DNA of 64,000 bases, taken from contig NZ_CP070950.1 of NCBI RefSeq assembly GCF_017084525.1, forward strand, positions 2,542,001-2,606,000, in the 5' to 3' direction. The stretch comes from Conexibacter sp. SYSU D00693 (GTDB taxonomy: Bacteria > Actinomycetota > Thermoleophilia > Solirubrobacterales > Solirubrobacteraceae). Each line of letters starts with the position of its first letter. The stretch's first letter is position 1. The notes under the pieces were generated by a model that ran no database searches, was not told the origin of the DNA, and saw only the letters and a program-made list of their open reading frames with translations. A program made the translations under genes and the position numbers. Shown piece after piece: positions 18,622 through 25,984 of this stretch.

Positions 18622-19152
18622 ATGGTCCATCCGGACGAGCACCAGGGCGAGGTCCTCATCACCAGCGAGGAGCTCCAGGCCAAGGTCCGCGAGCTCGCGG
18701 CGCAGATCAACGCCGACTACGCCGGGCGCGACGTCCTGCTGGTCTGCGTGCTCAAGGGCGCGGTCCTCTTCCTCGCCGACCTCCTGCGCTGCCTCGAGGT
18801 GCCCGCCGAGGTCGAGTTCATGGCCGTCTCGAGCTACGGCGCGGCGACCGAGACCAGCGGCGTCGTGCGGGTCCTGAAGGACCTCGACCGGTCGATCGAC
18901 GGCCGCCACGTGCTGGTCGTCGAGGACATCGTCGACTCCGGCCTGACCCTGGACTACCTGCTGCGGATGCTCGAGGAGCGCCGCCCCGCGTCGCTCGAGG
19001 TCTGCGCGCTGCTGACCAAGCCCGAGCGTCGCCAGGTCCAGCTCGAGGCCCGCTACGTCGGCTTCGAGATCCCGGACCGCTTCGTCGTCGGCTACGGCCT
19101 CGACCACGACGAGCGCCTGCGCGGGCTGCCGCACATCGCGGCCCTGTCGTAG
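18622..19152 (+). CDS. hpt: Hypoxanthine-guanine phosphoribosyltransferase
   Basis: 176-residue cytoplasmic enzyme that transfers phosphoribosyl from PRPP to hypoxanthine or guanine. The PRPP-binding motif [12 protein letters not shown] is at 99-110 (E101-D102), the pyrophosphate loop LKG at about 44-46, and the base-binding C-terminal stretch is [17 protein letters not shown]. Full length for the bacterial family. It lies head to head with the purine permease; together they recover purines from the surroundings. Confidence 0.96.
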   Translation: MVHPDEHQGEVLITSEELQAKVRELAAQINADYAGRDVLLVCVLKGAVLFLADLLRCLEVPAEVEFMAVSSYGAATETSGVVRVLKDLDRSIDGRHVLVVEDIVDSGLTLDYLLRMLEERRPASLEVCALLTKPERRQVQLEARYVGFEIPDRFVVGYGLDHDERLRGLPHIAALS

Positions 19153-19159
19153 GGACCGC

Positions 19160-19906
19160 TCAGGCGGCGCGGGCCGCACGCCGCGCGGCCTGGCGCTCGC
19201 GCGCCACCTGCGTCGGGCAGTCCGGGCAGAGCTCCGCGCCCGCGCAGCGGTGCGTGAGGCAGCAGCCGGTGCGCCGGCGGAACGGCGCGCCGTCGACGAC
19301 CTCGAAGCCCGCCGGCCCGCGGAACGGCGTGTCTGCGTCGAGCACGGCGCCGCCGAGCGCCCAGGCGCGGTCGTGGCCGTAGGCGCCCGCGCACCAGTTG
19401 GCCGCCTGGCCGATGCGGTCGCCGACCGAGCGCCACAGCGGCCTGCGCGCGCGGTGCTCGCTCAGCGCCTCCACCAGCGGCTCCAGGTGGAGGTGCAGCG
19501 CCTGGGCGAGTGCCGCGGGGTCCGCCGGGCAGGTCCAGCCGTCGCACGGCAGCGCGACGCCGTCGACGTAGCCGAACGCGCTGTCGTGGACCTCCAGGCG
19601 GTCCAGCGGCGGCAGCGCCCCGTGCACGAGCAGCGCGCTCATCGCGGCCGCGGTGACGTACCACGTGTGGCTCTCGACCAGCCCGGTGACGCTCATCGCG
19701 ACCGGCGCCCCGGCGGCGACCTGCGCGGCGCGGCCTAGGAGCTCCTCGCGCAGCGCGGCGTCGCGTGCGCAGGCGTCGCCGGGACGCCAGCCCGCGGCCT
19801 CGTCGGTGTGCGGCAGCGCCCGGAGCGGTAGGGCGAAGTCGTTGTGGCGCGCGACGGTGAGCGGCGCGACGGGGTCCGCGGGCAGGGCGGACGGCGCGAT
19901 CGCCAT
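19160..19906 (-). CDS. FhuF-like siderophore-iron reductase
   Basis: 248-residue protein whose C-terminal part has CC-x10-C-x2-C (CCLTHRCAGAELCPDC), the iron-sulphur cluster motif of FhuF, which reduces ferric iron in hydroxamate siderophores after import. The middle of the protein has RRPLWRSVGDRIGQAANW, a conserved FhuF-like stretch. The C-terminus is a short basic Ala/Arg tail. A palindrome with iron-box character overlaps the start codon, suggesting iron-dependent repression. No siderophore transporter lies nearby. Confidence 0.88.
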   Translation of the reverse strand: MAIAPSALPADPVAPLTVARHNDFALPLRALPHTDEAAGWRPGDACARDAALREELLGRAAQVAAGAPVAMSVTGLVESHTWYVTAAAMSALLVHGALPPLDRLEVHDSAFGYVDGVALPCDGWTCPADPAALAQALHLHLEPLVEALSEHRARRPLWRSVGDRIGQAANWCAGAYGHDRAWALGGAVLDADTPFRGPAGFEVVDGAPFRRRTGCCLTHRCAGAELCPDCPTQVARERQAARRAARAA

Positions 19907-19919
19907 TAGGACATCCTAA
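19906..19919. promoter_or_regulatory. Iron-box-like operator at the FhuF start
   Basis: TTAGGA-CA-TCCTAA, a perfect 14-base palindrome whose first base is part of the ATG. The half-site TTAGG/CCTAA is that of DtxR/IdeR-type iron repressors, but the classical 19-base box has 9 bases between the half-sites and this has 4. An AT-rich palindrome in such GC-rich DNA is unlikely to be chance. Confidence 0.55.
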
Positions 19920-20057
19920 CGGGGGCGTGGCCCGCGCTCCCCGCGGGGCCGAGCGACGTCCGCGCACCGACGGACCGGATGGAGGGGGTTCGATGGACCG
20001 GTGGCTCGGCCCCTAGCGTCGGCGCGCTCGACCACGACGATCGGAAGGTGCTGTCCC

Positions 20058-20807
20058 GTGCCCTCGACCACCTCGTCCACGTCCACCCTCGACCGCCGCG
20101 GCGTGCTGCGCGGCGCGGCGGCGGTCGCCGGCCTGGGCGCCGCCGGAGCGCTGACGCGCGGCGCCGGCGCCGAGGCCGCGCCGCCCGACGTGCGCGTGCC
20201 GCTGCCGCCCACGCGCGTGAAGCTCTCGCTCCAGGTCGTCGACGAGGGCCGCCGGCAGCGCTTCCTGCTCACGTCGACCAAGCCGCCGGTCCACGTGCAG
20301 GGCCGCACGTTCCCCGCGGAGGCGCGGCAGGGCCCCGACGACGGCAGCTACTTCATCTTCAACGACGAGGACCAGTCCGAGAAGGGCGGCATCACCGTGT
20401 CGCGCGACGTCGCGCAGATCGCCTTCGACTACCCGACCGCGCAGGGCTTGACGTTGAACACCGTCAACGCGGGCGCGCTGGGCGCGGCGCAGCTGCACAT
20501 GGAGCAGATGCCCGACCCGGCGATCCCGATCGAGGAGCTGCGCCCGGAGGACACCCCGACCCGCGTCCTGCTCGCCACCTCCAACGCCGGCGACGGAGCC
20601 TTGCTGTTCCTCTACGACTCGGCCGGGCGCCCGCGCATCACGCTGCACGTCGACGGCGACGACGTGCCGCGCATCTCGATCCTCGACGCCGACGGCGAGG
20701 TCGTCGCGCAGCTGCCCGAGACGGCGCCGGCGAGGACGCAGGCCGCGGGCCGTCGTCCGTCGCTCAGCGCGCTGCTGGGCCGCCGGCGAGCGCGAGGAGC
20801 TTGGTGA
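20058..20807 (+). CDS. Tat-exported protein of unknown function
   Basis: 249 residues with a twin-arginine signal (LDRRGVLRGAAAVAGLG), so it is exported folded, often with a cofactor. The mature part is mostly beta-strand with two similar halves, each containing 'L.F.YD..G.P' or 'F.FDYPTAQG', and I do not recognise a family. GTG 20058 was chosen because GGAAGG lies nine bases upstream and the twin Arg then falls near residue 12; a longer frame from 20001 has no ribosome site. The last 44 bases overlap the convergent DUF1697 gene. Confidence 0.75.
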   Translation: MPSTTSSTSTLDRRGVLRGAAAVAGLGAAGALTRGAGAEAAPPDVRVPLPPTRVKLSLQVVDEGRRQRFLLTSTKPPVHVQGRTFPAEARQGPDDGSYFIFNDEDQSEKGGITVSRDVAQIAFDYPTAQGLTLNTVNAGALGAAQLHMEQMPDPAIPIEELRPEDTPTRVLLATSNAGDGALLFLYDSAGRPRITLHVDGDDVPRISILDADGEVVAQLPETAPARTQAAGRRPSLSALLGRRRARGAW

Positions 20808-21300
20808 CCGTCGCCCAGTTGCGCCCCGTCACGGTGTCCTGCGCCGCCCGCTCGACCGCGGGCGGGAGCTTCGCGTTGCGGATGCCGTCCGGGAGGTGGA
20901 CGTAGGCGGCGCGCGAGCCGACCGCCAAGCGCTCGGTCCCCCAGTCGCGCTCCTGGAGGGCCTGGACGCGCGCCGCGTCGCGCGGGTCGGCGAGGACCTG
21001 GACGAGCGGCTGCTTGGGGTCGTCGAGGTCGCCGAACGGGTTCTCGTCGACGACCGTCTGCAGCTCGGCGGCCTCGAGCAGCACGACGGGCGCGTCCGTG
21101 CCCGTCCGCTCGAGGATGGCGGCGCGGAGCTTCGCGGCCGTCGGCCGGCCGCCGGAGAAGACGGCGTTGCCGGACTGCAGCAGCGTCCGGACGTCGCGGT
21201 GGCCGAGCTCCTCGAGCAGCGCCCGCAGGTCGGCCATCGCGACGCGGTTGCGGGGCCCGAGGTTGACCGCGCGCAGGAGGGCGACCCACGTCGTGGCCAC
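20764..21300 (-). CDS. DUF1697 family protein
   Basis: 178 residues matching the DUF1697 pattern throughout: WVALLRAVNLGPRN at the start, LGHRDVRTLLQSGNAVFS, and NWATVTKLLAL near the end. The family is widespread in bacteria and of unknown function. Complete length. Its 3' end overlaps that of the Tat-exported protein on the other strand. Confidence 0.92.
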   Translation of the reverse strand: MATTWVALLRAVNLGPRNRVAMADLRALLEELGHRDVRTLLQSGNAVFSGGRPTAAKLRAAILERTGTDAPVVLLEAAELQTVVDENPFGDLDDPKQPLVQVLADPRDAARVQALQERDWGTERLAVGSRAAYVHLPDGIRNAKLPPAVERAAQDTVTGRNWATVTKLLALAGGPAAR

Positions 21301-21316
21301 GGCGCCGCGCGGATGC

Positions 21317-21787
21317 CTAGGCGGCGGCCATCTCGCCGAGCGCCTTGAGCACCTGCTCGTCGTGCTCGGCCGGCTTGACCTTCGGGATGACGTGGCGGAC
21401 GACGCCCTCCTCGTCGATGACGAACGTCGCGCGCTTGGCGCCCCAGTAGGTCTTGCCGTACATCGACTTCTCGACCCACACGCCGTAGGCCTCGCAGACC
21501 TCGTGGTGCTCGTCGGCCAGCAGCGTGAACTGCAGGTCGTGCTTCTCGCGGAACTTGTGGACGGCCTTGACCGGGTCGGGCGAGACCCCGAGGACGACGG
21601 CGCCGGCGTGGTCGTAGTCGCGCAGGTGGTCGCGCACGCCGCAGGCCTGCGTCGTGCAGCCCGGGGTGTCGGCCTTCGGGTAGAAGTAGAGGACGACCTT
21701 CTTGCCGCGCAGGCCCGACAGCGACACGTCGTTGCCGTCCTGGTCGGGGAGCGTGAAGTCGGGGGCCTGCTCGCCGGCGTGCACCAT
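21317..21787 (-). CDS. bcp: Thiol peroxidase of the Bcp/PrxQ type
   Basis: 156-residue peroxiredoxin that reduces hydrogen and alkyl peroxides. The peroxidatic C44 and resolving C49 are in PKADTPGCTTQACG, five residues apart, as in atypical two-Cys PrxQ. The N-terminal APDFTLPDQDG and the following VVLYFYPKAD are typical. Electrons come from thioredoxin in known members. ATG 21787 is preceded by TACGCT at six bases, a leaderless arrangement; a longer in-frame reading upstream has no conserved content. Confidence 0.96.
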   Translation of the reverse strand: MVHAGEQAPDFTLPDQDGNDVSLSGLRGKKVVLYFYPKADTPGCTTQACGVRDHLRDYDHAGAVVLGVSPDPVKAVHKFREKHDLQFTLLADEHHEVCEAYGVWVEKSMYGKTYWGAKRATFVIDEEGVVRHVIPKVKPAEHDEQVLKALGEMAAA

Positions 21788-21793
21788 GCTCCG

Positions 21794-21799
21794 AGCGTA
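21794..21799 (-). promoter_or_regulatory. Leaderless -10 element
   Basis: TACGCT on the minus strand, six bases before the ATG of the peroxiredoxin gene. Confidence 0.55.
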
Positions 21800-21817
21800 G
21801 CTCGCCGGTGCAGGACC

Positions 21818-21823
21818 TAGCAT
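21818..21823 (+). promoter_or_regulatory. Leaderless -10 element
   Basis: TAGCAT, six bases before the GTG at 21830 of the cupin gene. Confidence 0.6.
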
Positions 21824-21829
21824 CGGCGC

Positions 21830-22285
21830 GTGTCCTCCCCGCGCTTTGCCACCCTCGCGATCGACGACGCCGAGCGCCACAGCGTGGTCGGCGGGACGTT
21901 GCAGTGGATCCCGGTGCGCGAGCCGCTGGGGATCGGGGCGTTCGGCTGCAACGCCTACCACGCGGCCAAGGCGGGCGAGGACGTGGTGGAGCGCCACGAC
22001 GAGCAGGGCGCGCCGGAGGAGGGCGGCGGCCAGCAGGAGCTGTACCTCGTCGTGCGCGGAGCGGCGCGGTTCGAGCTCGACGGCGAGGAGGTCGAGGCGC
22101 GCGCGCCGTTCGTCGTCTTCCTCCCCGACCCGTCGGTGGAGCGCTACGCCGTCGCGCTGGAGGACGACACGCTGGTCTTCACGGTCGGGGGCTGGAGCGA
22201 CCGGCCGTACGTCAAGGCCGAGTGGGAGGAGCGCTTCTTCGCCGAGGCGGCCAAGCGCCGCGAGCAGGACGGCGGCGCCGCGTAG
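21830..22285 (+). CDS. Cupin-domain protein
   Basis: 151-residue single-domain cupin. The barrel region has LYLVVRGAARFELDGEEV and APFVVFLPDPSVERYAV, the two conserved cupin boxes, though the usual metal-binding His of box 1 is not obvious. It begins with GTG 21830 six bases after TAGCAT. Its stop shares a base with the start of the pentapeptide-repeat gene (TAGTG). The ligand or reaction is unknown. Confidence 0.87.
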   Translation: MSSPRFATLAIDDAERHSVVGGTLQWIPVREPLGIGAFGCNAYHAAKAGEDVVERHDEQGAPEEGGGQQELYLVVRGAARFELDGEEVEARAPFVVFLPDPSVERYAVALEDDTLVFTVGGWSDRPYVKAEWEERFFAEAAKRREQDGGAA

Positions 22286-22878
22286 TGCCGCCCGCCGTCT
22301 CGCCGCACGCGCCCCGGCTCGGGCGCGACGCACCGGTGCTCGACGCGTTCCCGGTCGACCCCTACGGCGTCGAGCTCGAGGACACCCTCGTGCGCGGCGC
22401 GGTGCTCCAGCACGAGCAGCTGGCGACGCTCACGCTCACCGACGTCGTCCTCGACGGCTGCGACCTCGCGGGCACGGTGGCGCGGCGGGTGACGCTGCGC
22501 CGCGTCGAGCTGCGCGGCTGCCGGCTCACGGGCACGCTGCTGTCGCAGGCGACGCTGGAGGACGTGCTCGTCGACGGCGCGTCCGCCGAGCTCGTCGGCC
22601 TCGCCGGCGCCCGGCTCTCCCGGGTGGCGGTGTCCTCGAGCCGGCTGACCGAGGCCTCGCTGCAGGAGGCCGAGCTGCGCCACGTCCTGCTGCGCGACGT
22701 CGACCTGACGGGCGCCGACCTCAGCGAGGCGACGCTCTCGGCCTGCGAGCTGCGGGGCTGCACGATCGAGGAGCTGCGGGGCGCGGCGGCGCTGCGCGGC
22801 GTGGCCATGCCGTGGCAGGACGCGGTCGCCGCGGCGCCGGTGCTCGCCCAGGCGCTGGGCATCGAGCTGCTCGACTAG
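22285..22878 (+). CDS. Pentapeptide-repeat protein
   Basis: 197 residues with a run of loose pentapeptide repeats (A-D/N-L-x-x type) from about 45 to 175, for example VVLDGCDLAG, VELRGCRLTG and VDLTGADLSEATL. Such repeats fold as a square right-handed beta-helix; some members mimic DNA and protect gyrase, but most are uncharacterised. The first 35 residues are Pro-rich and unlike the repeats. Coupled to the cupin gene by a TAGTG overlap. Confidence 0.83.
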   Translation: MPPAVSPHAPRLGRDAPVLDAFPVDPYGVELEDTLVRGAVLQHEQLATLTLTDVVLDGCDLAGTVARRVTLRRVELRGCRLTGTLLSQATLEDVLVDGASAELVGLAGARLSRVAVSSSRLTEASLQEAELRHVLLRDVDLTGADLSEATLSACELRGCTIEELRGAAALRGVAMPWQDAVAAAPVLAQALGIELLD

Positions 22879-22883
22879 GCGGG

Positions 22884-23741
22884 CTACTTCAGCAGGCGCG
22901 ACAGCCGGCGGTCCTTGAGGACGCGCCCGCCCGTCTGCTCCTGCGGGCAGTAGCAGAGGACCTGCTCCTCGTAGTGGACGGCCTCGATGGTCGTCCCGCA
23001 CCGCGGGCAGGGCTCGCCGTGGTGACGATGGACCTTGAGCGGGATGGGCATCTTGTCCGGGATGGGCAGCCGGACCGTCTGCTCGTAGTGGTCGATCGCG
23101 CCGCCCAGGCAGCCGACGATCGCCTCGCGCAGCGCGCCCGCCTCCTCCTCGGACAGGTCGTCGCCGCGCTTGAACGGCGACAGGCGCGCCTCCCACAGCA
23201 CCTCGTCGACCCACGAGCGGCCGATGCCGGCGATGACGCGCTGGTCGCGCAGCACGGCCTGCAGCGGGCGCGCGCCGTGGGGCTCGAGCAGCGCGGCGAG
23301 GTCCTGCGGCGGATCGGGCCACGCCTCCGGTCCGAGGGTCGCGACCGCGTCGTCGGCGGCGAGCGCCTCGTCGCCGCGCAGGACCTTCACCCACGCCGCC
23401 TGCTTCGTGCCGAACTCGCGCAGGCGCAGCTCGCGGCCGTCGTCGAGGCGCACGAGCAGCCGGGACGTGCGGTCGCGAAGCCCGGCGCGCTTGTCCCACA
23501 GCTGCAGGCGCCCCGCGCTCATGAGGTGCACGAGGACGTGGAGCTCGTCGCCGACGTCGACCACGAGGTGCTTGCCGATGCGCCGGACACCGGCGATCGC
23601 CTGGCCGTCGAGCGCGTGCAGGGGCGGGTCGAAGGTCTTCAGGGCGTTGATGCCGGGCGCGAGCGTCGACTCGATCGTCGCGCCCGCGAGCGCCTCGGAC
23701 AGCCGGCGCGCGGTGATCTCGACCTCGGGCAGCTCGGGCAT
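22884..23741 (-). CDS. MutM/Fpg-type DNA glycosylase
   Basis: 285-residue DNA glycosylase/AP-lyase. After Met removal the catalytic Pro begins PELPEVE with the next Glu; Lys and the H2TH region follow (VLRDQRVIAGIGRSWVDEVLWEA). The C-terminal zinc finger is unusual: the first pair is CPRC, but where most Fpg proteins have YCxxC this one has LCYCPQEQ, so the fourth ligand is shifted or replaced by Glu. The C-terminus ends GGRVLKDRRLSRLLK. The enzyme removes oxidised purines in known members. It follows the NHLRC2-like gene by three bases, so it is probably in an operon with it and SixA. Confidence 0.93.
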   Translation of the reverse strand: MPELPEVEITARRLSEALAGATIESTLAPGINALKTFDPPLHALDGQAIAGVRRIGKHLVVDVGDELHVLVHLMSAGRLQLWDKRAGLRDRTSRLLVRLDDGRELRLREFGTKQAAWVKVLRGDEALAADDAVATLGPEAWPDPPQDLAALLEPHGARPLQAVLRDQRVIAGIGRSWVDEVLWEARLSPFKRGDDLSEEEAGALREAIVGCLGGAIDHYEQTVRLPIPDKMPIPLKVHRHHGEPCPRCGTTIEAVHYEEQVLCYCPQEQTGGRVLKDRRLSRLLK

Positions 23742-23744
23742 GGG

Positions 23745-25499
23745 CTAGCCCACTATGACGTCCAGCGCGTGGTGCGCCCGGCGCAGGCGGCACGCGTCGG
23801 GCGTGCAGGTGGCGAGCTCGACGTCGAGGTCGACGCGGCCCGCGCCCGGCGCGAGGTCGAGCTCGAGGGCCTCCGGCAGGCGGTCGAGCGCGAGGTGCAC
23901 CGGCTCGGCGAGGAGCGCCGACCGAGCGGTGAGGCGGACCGGCGCGTCCATCGCCGTGTCGAGGTCGTCGTCGGGCAGGACCAGGCCGGTGAGCGGGACC
24001 GGCGCGCCGGGCGCGAGGACGACCGGATCCGCGACGGTGCGTCCGACGTCGAGTGCGAGGGCGAGCGCCGGGTCGGCGGCGGGGTCGACGACGACGATCC
24101 GGTGCGCGCCGGTGTCGGCGACGACGAGCCGGCCGCCGGGCAGGAGGTCGAGGCCGCCGGGCTCGGTGAAGCCCTCTACCGGGACTGTCCACAGGTGGCG
24201 CCCGCGCCAGACGCGCAGCAGCCCGTTGAAGGTGTCGGCGACGTAGAGCGCGCCGTCGGGCGCGGCCGCGACGCCGAGCGGGTGCTGCAGCCGCGCGCGG
24301 TCGCGGTCGCCGTCGGCGTCGCCGAAGACGAACAGGCCCTGGCCGACGAGCGTCTCGACGTCGAGCGTCGCGCGGCGCAGGAGGCGCAGCGCGCTCGTCT
24401 CGCTGTCGACGAACGCGAGGTCGCCGTCCGGCGTGACGGCGAGGCCGCTGGGCTGGGCCAGGAGCGCCCGGTAGGCGGGCCCGTCCACGATGTTCTCCCC
24501 CGCCGTGCCGGCGATGACCTGCGGCTCGCCGTCGGCGTCGATCCCGATGAGCCGGTGGCGTCCGGCCTCGGCGACCACGAGGTGGCCGTGCCAGCGCACG
24601 ACGTCCCACGGCGACGTCACCGCGTCGGTGACCAGCTCGCGCTCCCCGCCGCCAGCCGGGATCCGCCACACCAGGTCGGCCGCCGTCTCGCAGACCAGCA
24701 GCGACCCGTCGTCGTCGAAGCGCACGCCCTGGGGCATGTAGAGCCCGCCGTGCTCGGCCAGCACCTCGCCGTCGAGCGCCAGCTCCAGCACCCGGTCGTG
24801 CCCCGTGTCGGCCACCGCCAGCCGGGCCCCCTCCGGGCTCGCGCAGACCTTGCCGGGGAACAGCAGCTCCGATGCGACGGGGTCTGACCCCGAGCGTGCG
24901 ACGGGGTCTGACCCCGATGCGACATGCCCTGGCACCGATGCGACGGGGTCTGACCCCGAGCGCGCGACGGGCTCTGACCCCGATGCGACATGCCCTGGCA
25001 CCGATGCGACGGGGTCTGACCCCGAGCGTGCGACGGGGTCTGACCCCGAGCGTTCCTGGAGGAGCTGCTCGATGCCCGCGGCGAGGCGGGGCGCGTTGCC
25101 CTCGCCGGAGACGGTGAGCGCGACGCGGCCGGTGGCGTCGATGAGCACGAGGGTCGGCCAGGCGCGCACGCCGTAGGCGTCCCAGAGCGTGCGGTCGGCG
25201 TCGTCGAGGACGGGGTGCTCGATGCGGTGGCGGGCGATGGCGGCCCGGACGGCCTCGTGGTCGTGCTCGTGGGTGAACTTCGGCGAGTGGACGCCGACGA
25301 CCACGAGCTCGTCCGGGCCGAAGCGCCGCTCGAGCCCGCGCAGCTCCTCCAGCGCGTGCAGGCAGTTGATGCACGCCAGCGTCCAGAAGTCGAGCAGGAC
25401 GACCCGGCCGCGCAGCGCCTCGAGCGAGAGCCCGTCCGTGCCCAGCCAGCCGCCGCTGCCGCGGAGCTCGGGGGCGCGGACGCGGGCGCGGTCGAGCAC
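23745..25499 (-). CDS. NHLRC2-like thioredoxin and beta-propeller protein with an inserted repeat
   Basis: 584 residues in the order of the NHLRC2 family: a thioredoxin-like domain with the active site ACINC (about 40-44, within LDFWTLACINCLHALEEL), a six-bladed NHL beta-propeller (for example GVAAAPDGALYVADTFNGLL), and a C-terminal beta domain. Unusually, the linker between the thioredoxin and propeller domains (about residues 150-210) is built from a 22-residue repeat containing RSGSDPVA and SVPGHVA, encoded by a tandem palindromic DNA repeat. The frame stays open through it. GTG 25499 was chosen, four bases after the SixA stop; the upstream extension is only a shadow of SixA. Role in bacteria unknown; human NHLRC2 is linked to redox and lung disease. 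Confidence 0.9.
   Translation of the reverse strand: MLDRARVRAPELRGSGGWLGTDGLSLEALRGRVVLLDFWTLACINCLHALEELRGLERRFGPDELVVVGVHSPKFTHEHDHEAVRAAIARHRIEHPVLDDADRTLWDAYGVRAWPTLVLIDATGRVALTVSGEGNAPRLAAGIEQLLQERSGSDPVARSGSDPVASVPGHVASGSEPVARSGSDPVASVPGHVASGSDPVARSGSDPVASELLFPGKVCASPEGARLAVADTGHDRVLELALDGEVLAEHGGLYMPQGVRFDDDGSLLVCETAADLVWRIPAGGGERELVTDAVTSPWDVVRWHGHLVVAEAGRHRLIGIDADGEPQVIAGTAGENIVDGPAYRALLAQPSGLAVTPDGDLAFVDSETSALRLLRRATLDVETLVGQGLFVFGDADGDRDRARLQHPLGVAAAPDGALYVADTFNGLLRVWRGRHLWTVPVEGFTEPGGLDLLPGGRLVVADTGAHRIVVVDPAADPALALALDVGRTVADPVVLAPGAPVPLTGLVLPDDDLDTAMDAPVRLTARSALLAEPVHLALDRLPEALELDLAPGAGRVDLDVELATCTPDACRLRRAHHALDVIVG
24871..25050. repeat. 66-bp tandem repeat of palindromes inside a gene
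   Basis: Two full 66-base units (24871-24936, 24937-25002) and a partial third. Each unit holds two copies of GGGGTCTGACCCC and one GACATGCCCTGGCACC. Palindrome copies are at 24879, 24903, 24945, 24969 (one mismatch), 25011 and 25035. The unit length is 22 codons, so copy number can change without frameshift. Unit 2 differs from unit 1 at two bases only, which suggests recent expansion. Confidence 0.95.
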
Positions 25500-25503
25500 G
25501 GCG

Positions 25504-25974
25504 CTAGCCGATGCGGTCCAGCTCGCGGGGGCGCAGGAGGGCGATGAGCTCGCCCGACGGGCCGTGCAGGCGCACGCCGGCGGCGCCGCCCTTCTTGAGC
25601 TCGATGCGCCCGCCGGTGAGGTCGGCGACGACCTGCGGCAGGTCCGGGTTGTGGCCGACGAGCAGCAGCCGGTCGTCCTGCGCGGTCTCGCGCACGAGGC
25701 CCAGCGCGTCACCGCCGCCGAAGCCGCCCGCGAGCGCCCCGTGCTCCTCGGGCTCCACGCCCAGCGCCTCGCACGCCAGCCGCGCGGTCTCCCACGCCCG
25801 GACCTTCGGCGACGCGAAGACCCGCTGGAACGTCAGCCCGAGCGCCGCGAACGAGCGGCCGGCGGCCCGCGCCTGGTCCTCCCCGCGCGGCGTCAGCCGC
25901 CGCGCGGCGTCGGAGGCCTGAGCATCGTGGGGCTCGGCCTCCCCGTGGCGCAGGACCCAGAGCTGACGGGGCAC
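25504..25974 (-). CDS. sixA: SixA-type phosphohistidine phosphatase
   Basis: 156-residue histidine phosphatase. The catalytic motif is LRHGEAEP near the N-terminus, and the second His lies in LLVGHNPDLPQVV. SixA removes phosphate from histidine, for example from the phosphotransfer domain of ArcB or from NPr in E. coli; the partner here is unknown. GTG 25974 was chosen because it begins PRQLWVLRHG directly; upstream sequence is not conserved. First gene of a probable operon with the NHLRC2-like protein and MutM. Confidence 0.93.
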   Translation of the reverse strand: MPRQLWVLRHGEAEPHDAQASDAARRLTPRGEDQARAAGRSFAALGLTFQRVFASPKVRAWETARLACEALGVEPEEHGALAGGFGGGDALGLVRETAQDDRLLLVGHNPDLPQVVADLTGGRIELKKGGAAGVRLHGPSGELIALLRPRELDRIG

Positions 25975-25984
25975 GGCGCCCAGG

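Noticed and set aside
19900-19925. Classical 19-base DtxR/IdeR box
   Set aside because: The half-sites match but the spacing does not, so it is reported only as an iron-box-like operator.
24871-25050. Possible CRISPR-like array
   Set aside because: Repeats are contiguous with no unique spacers, palindromes vary slightly, the unit is a multiple of three and the coding frame runs through it.
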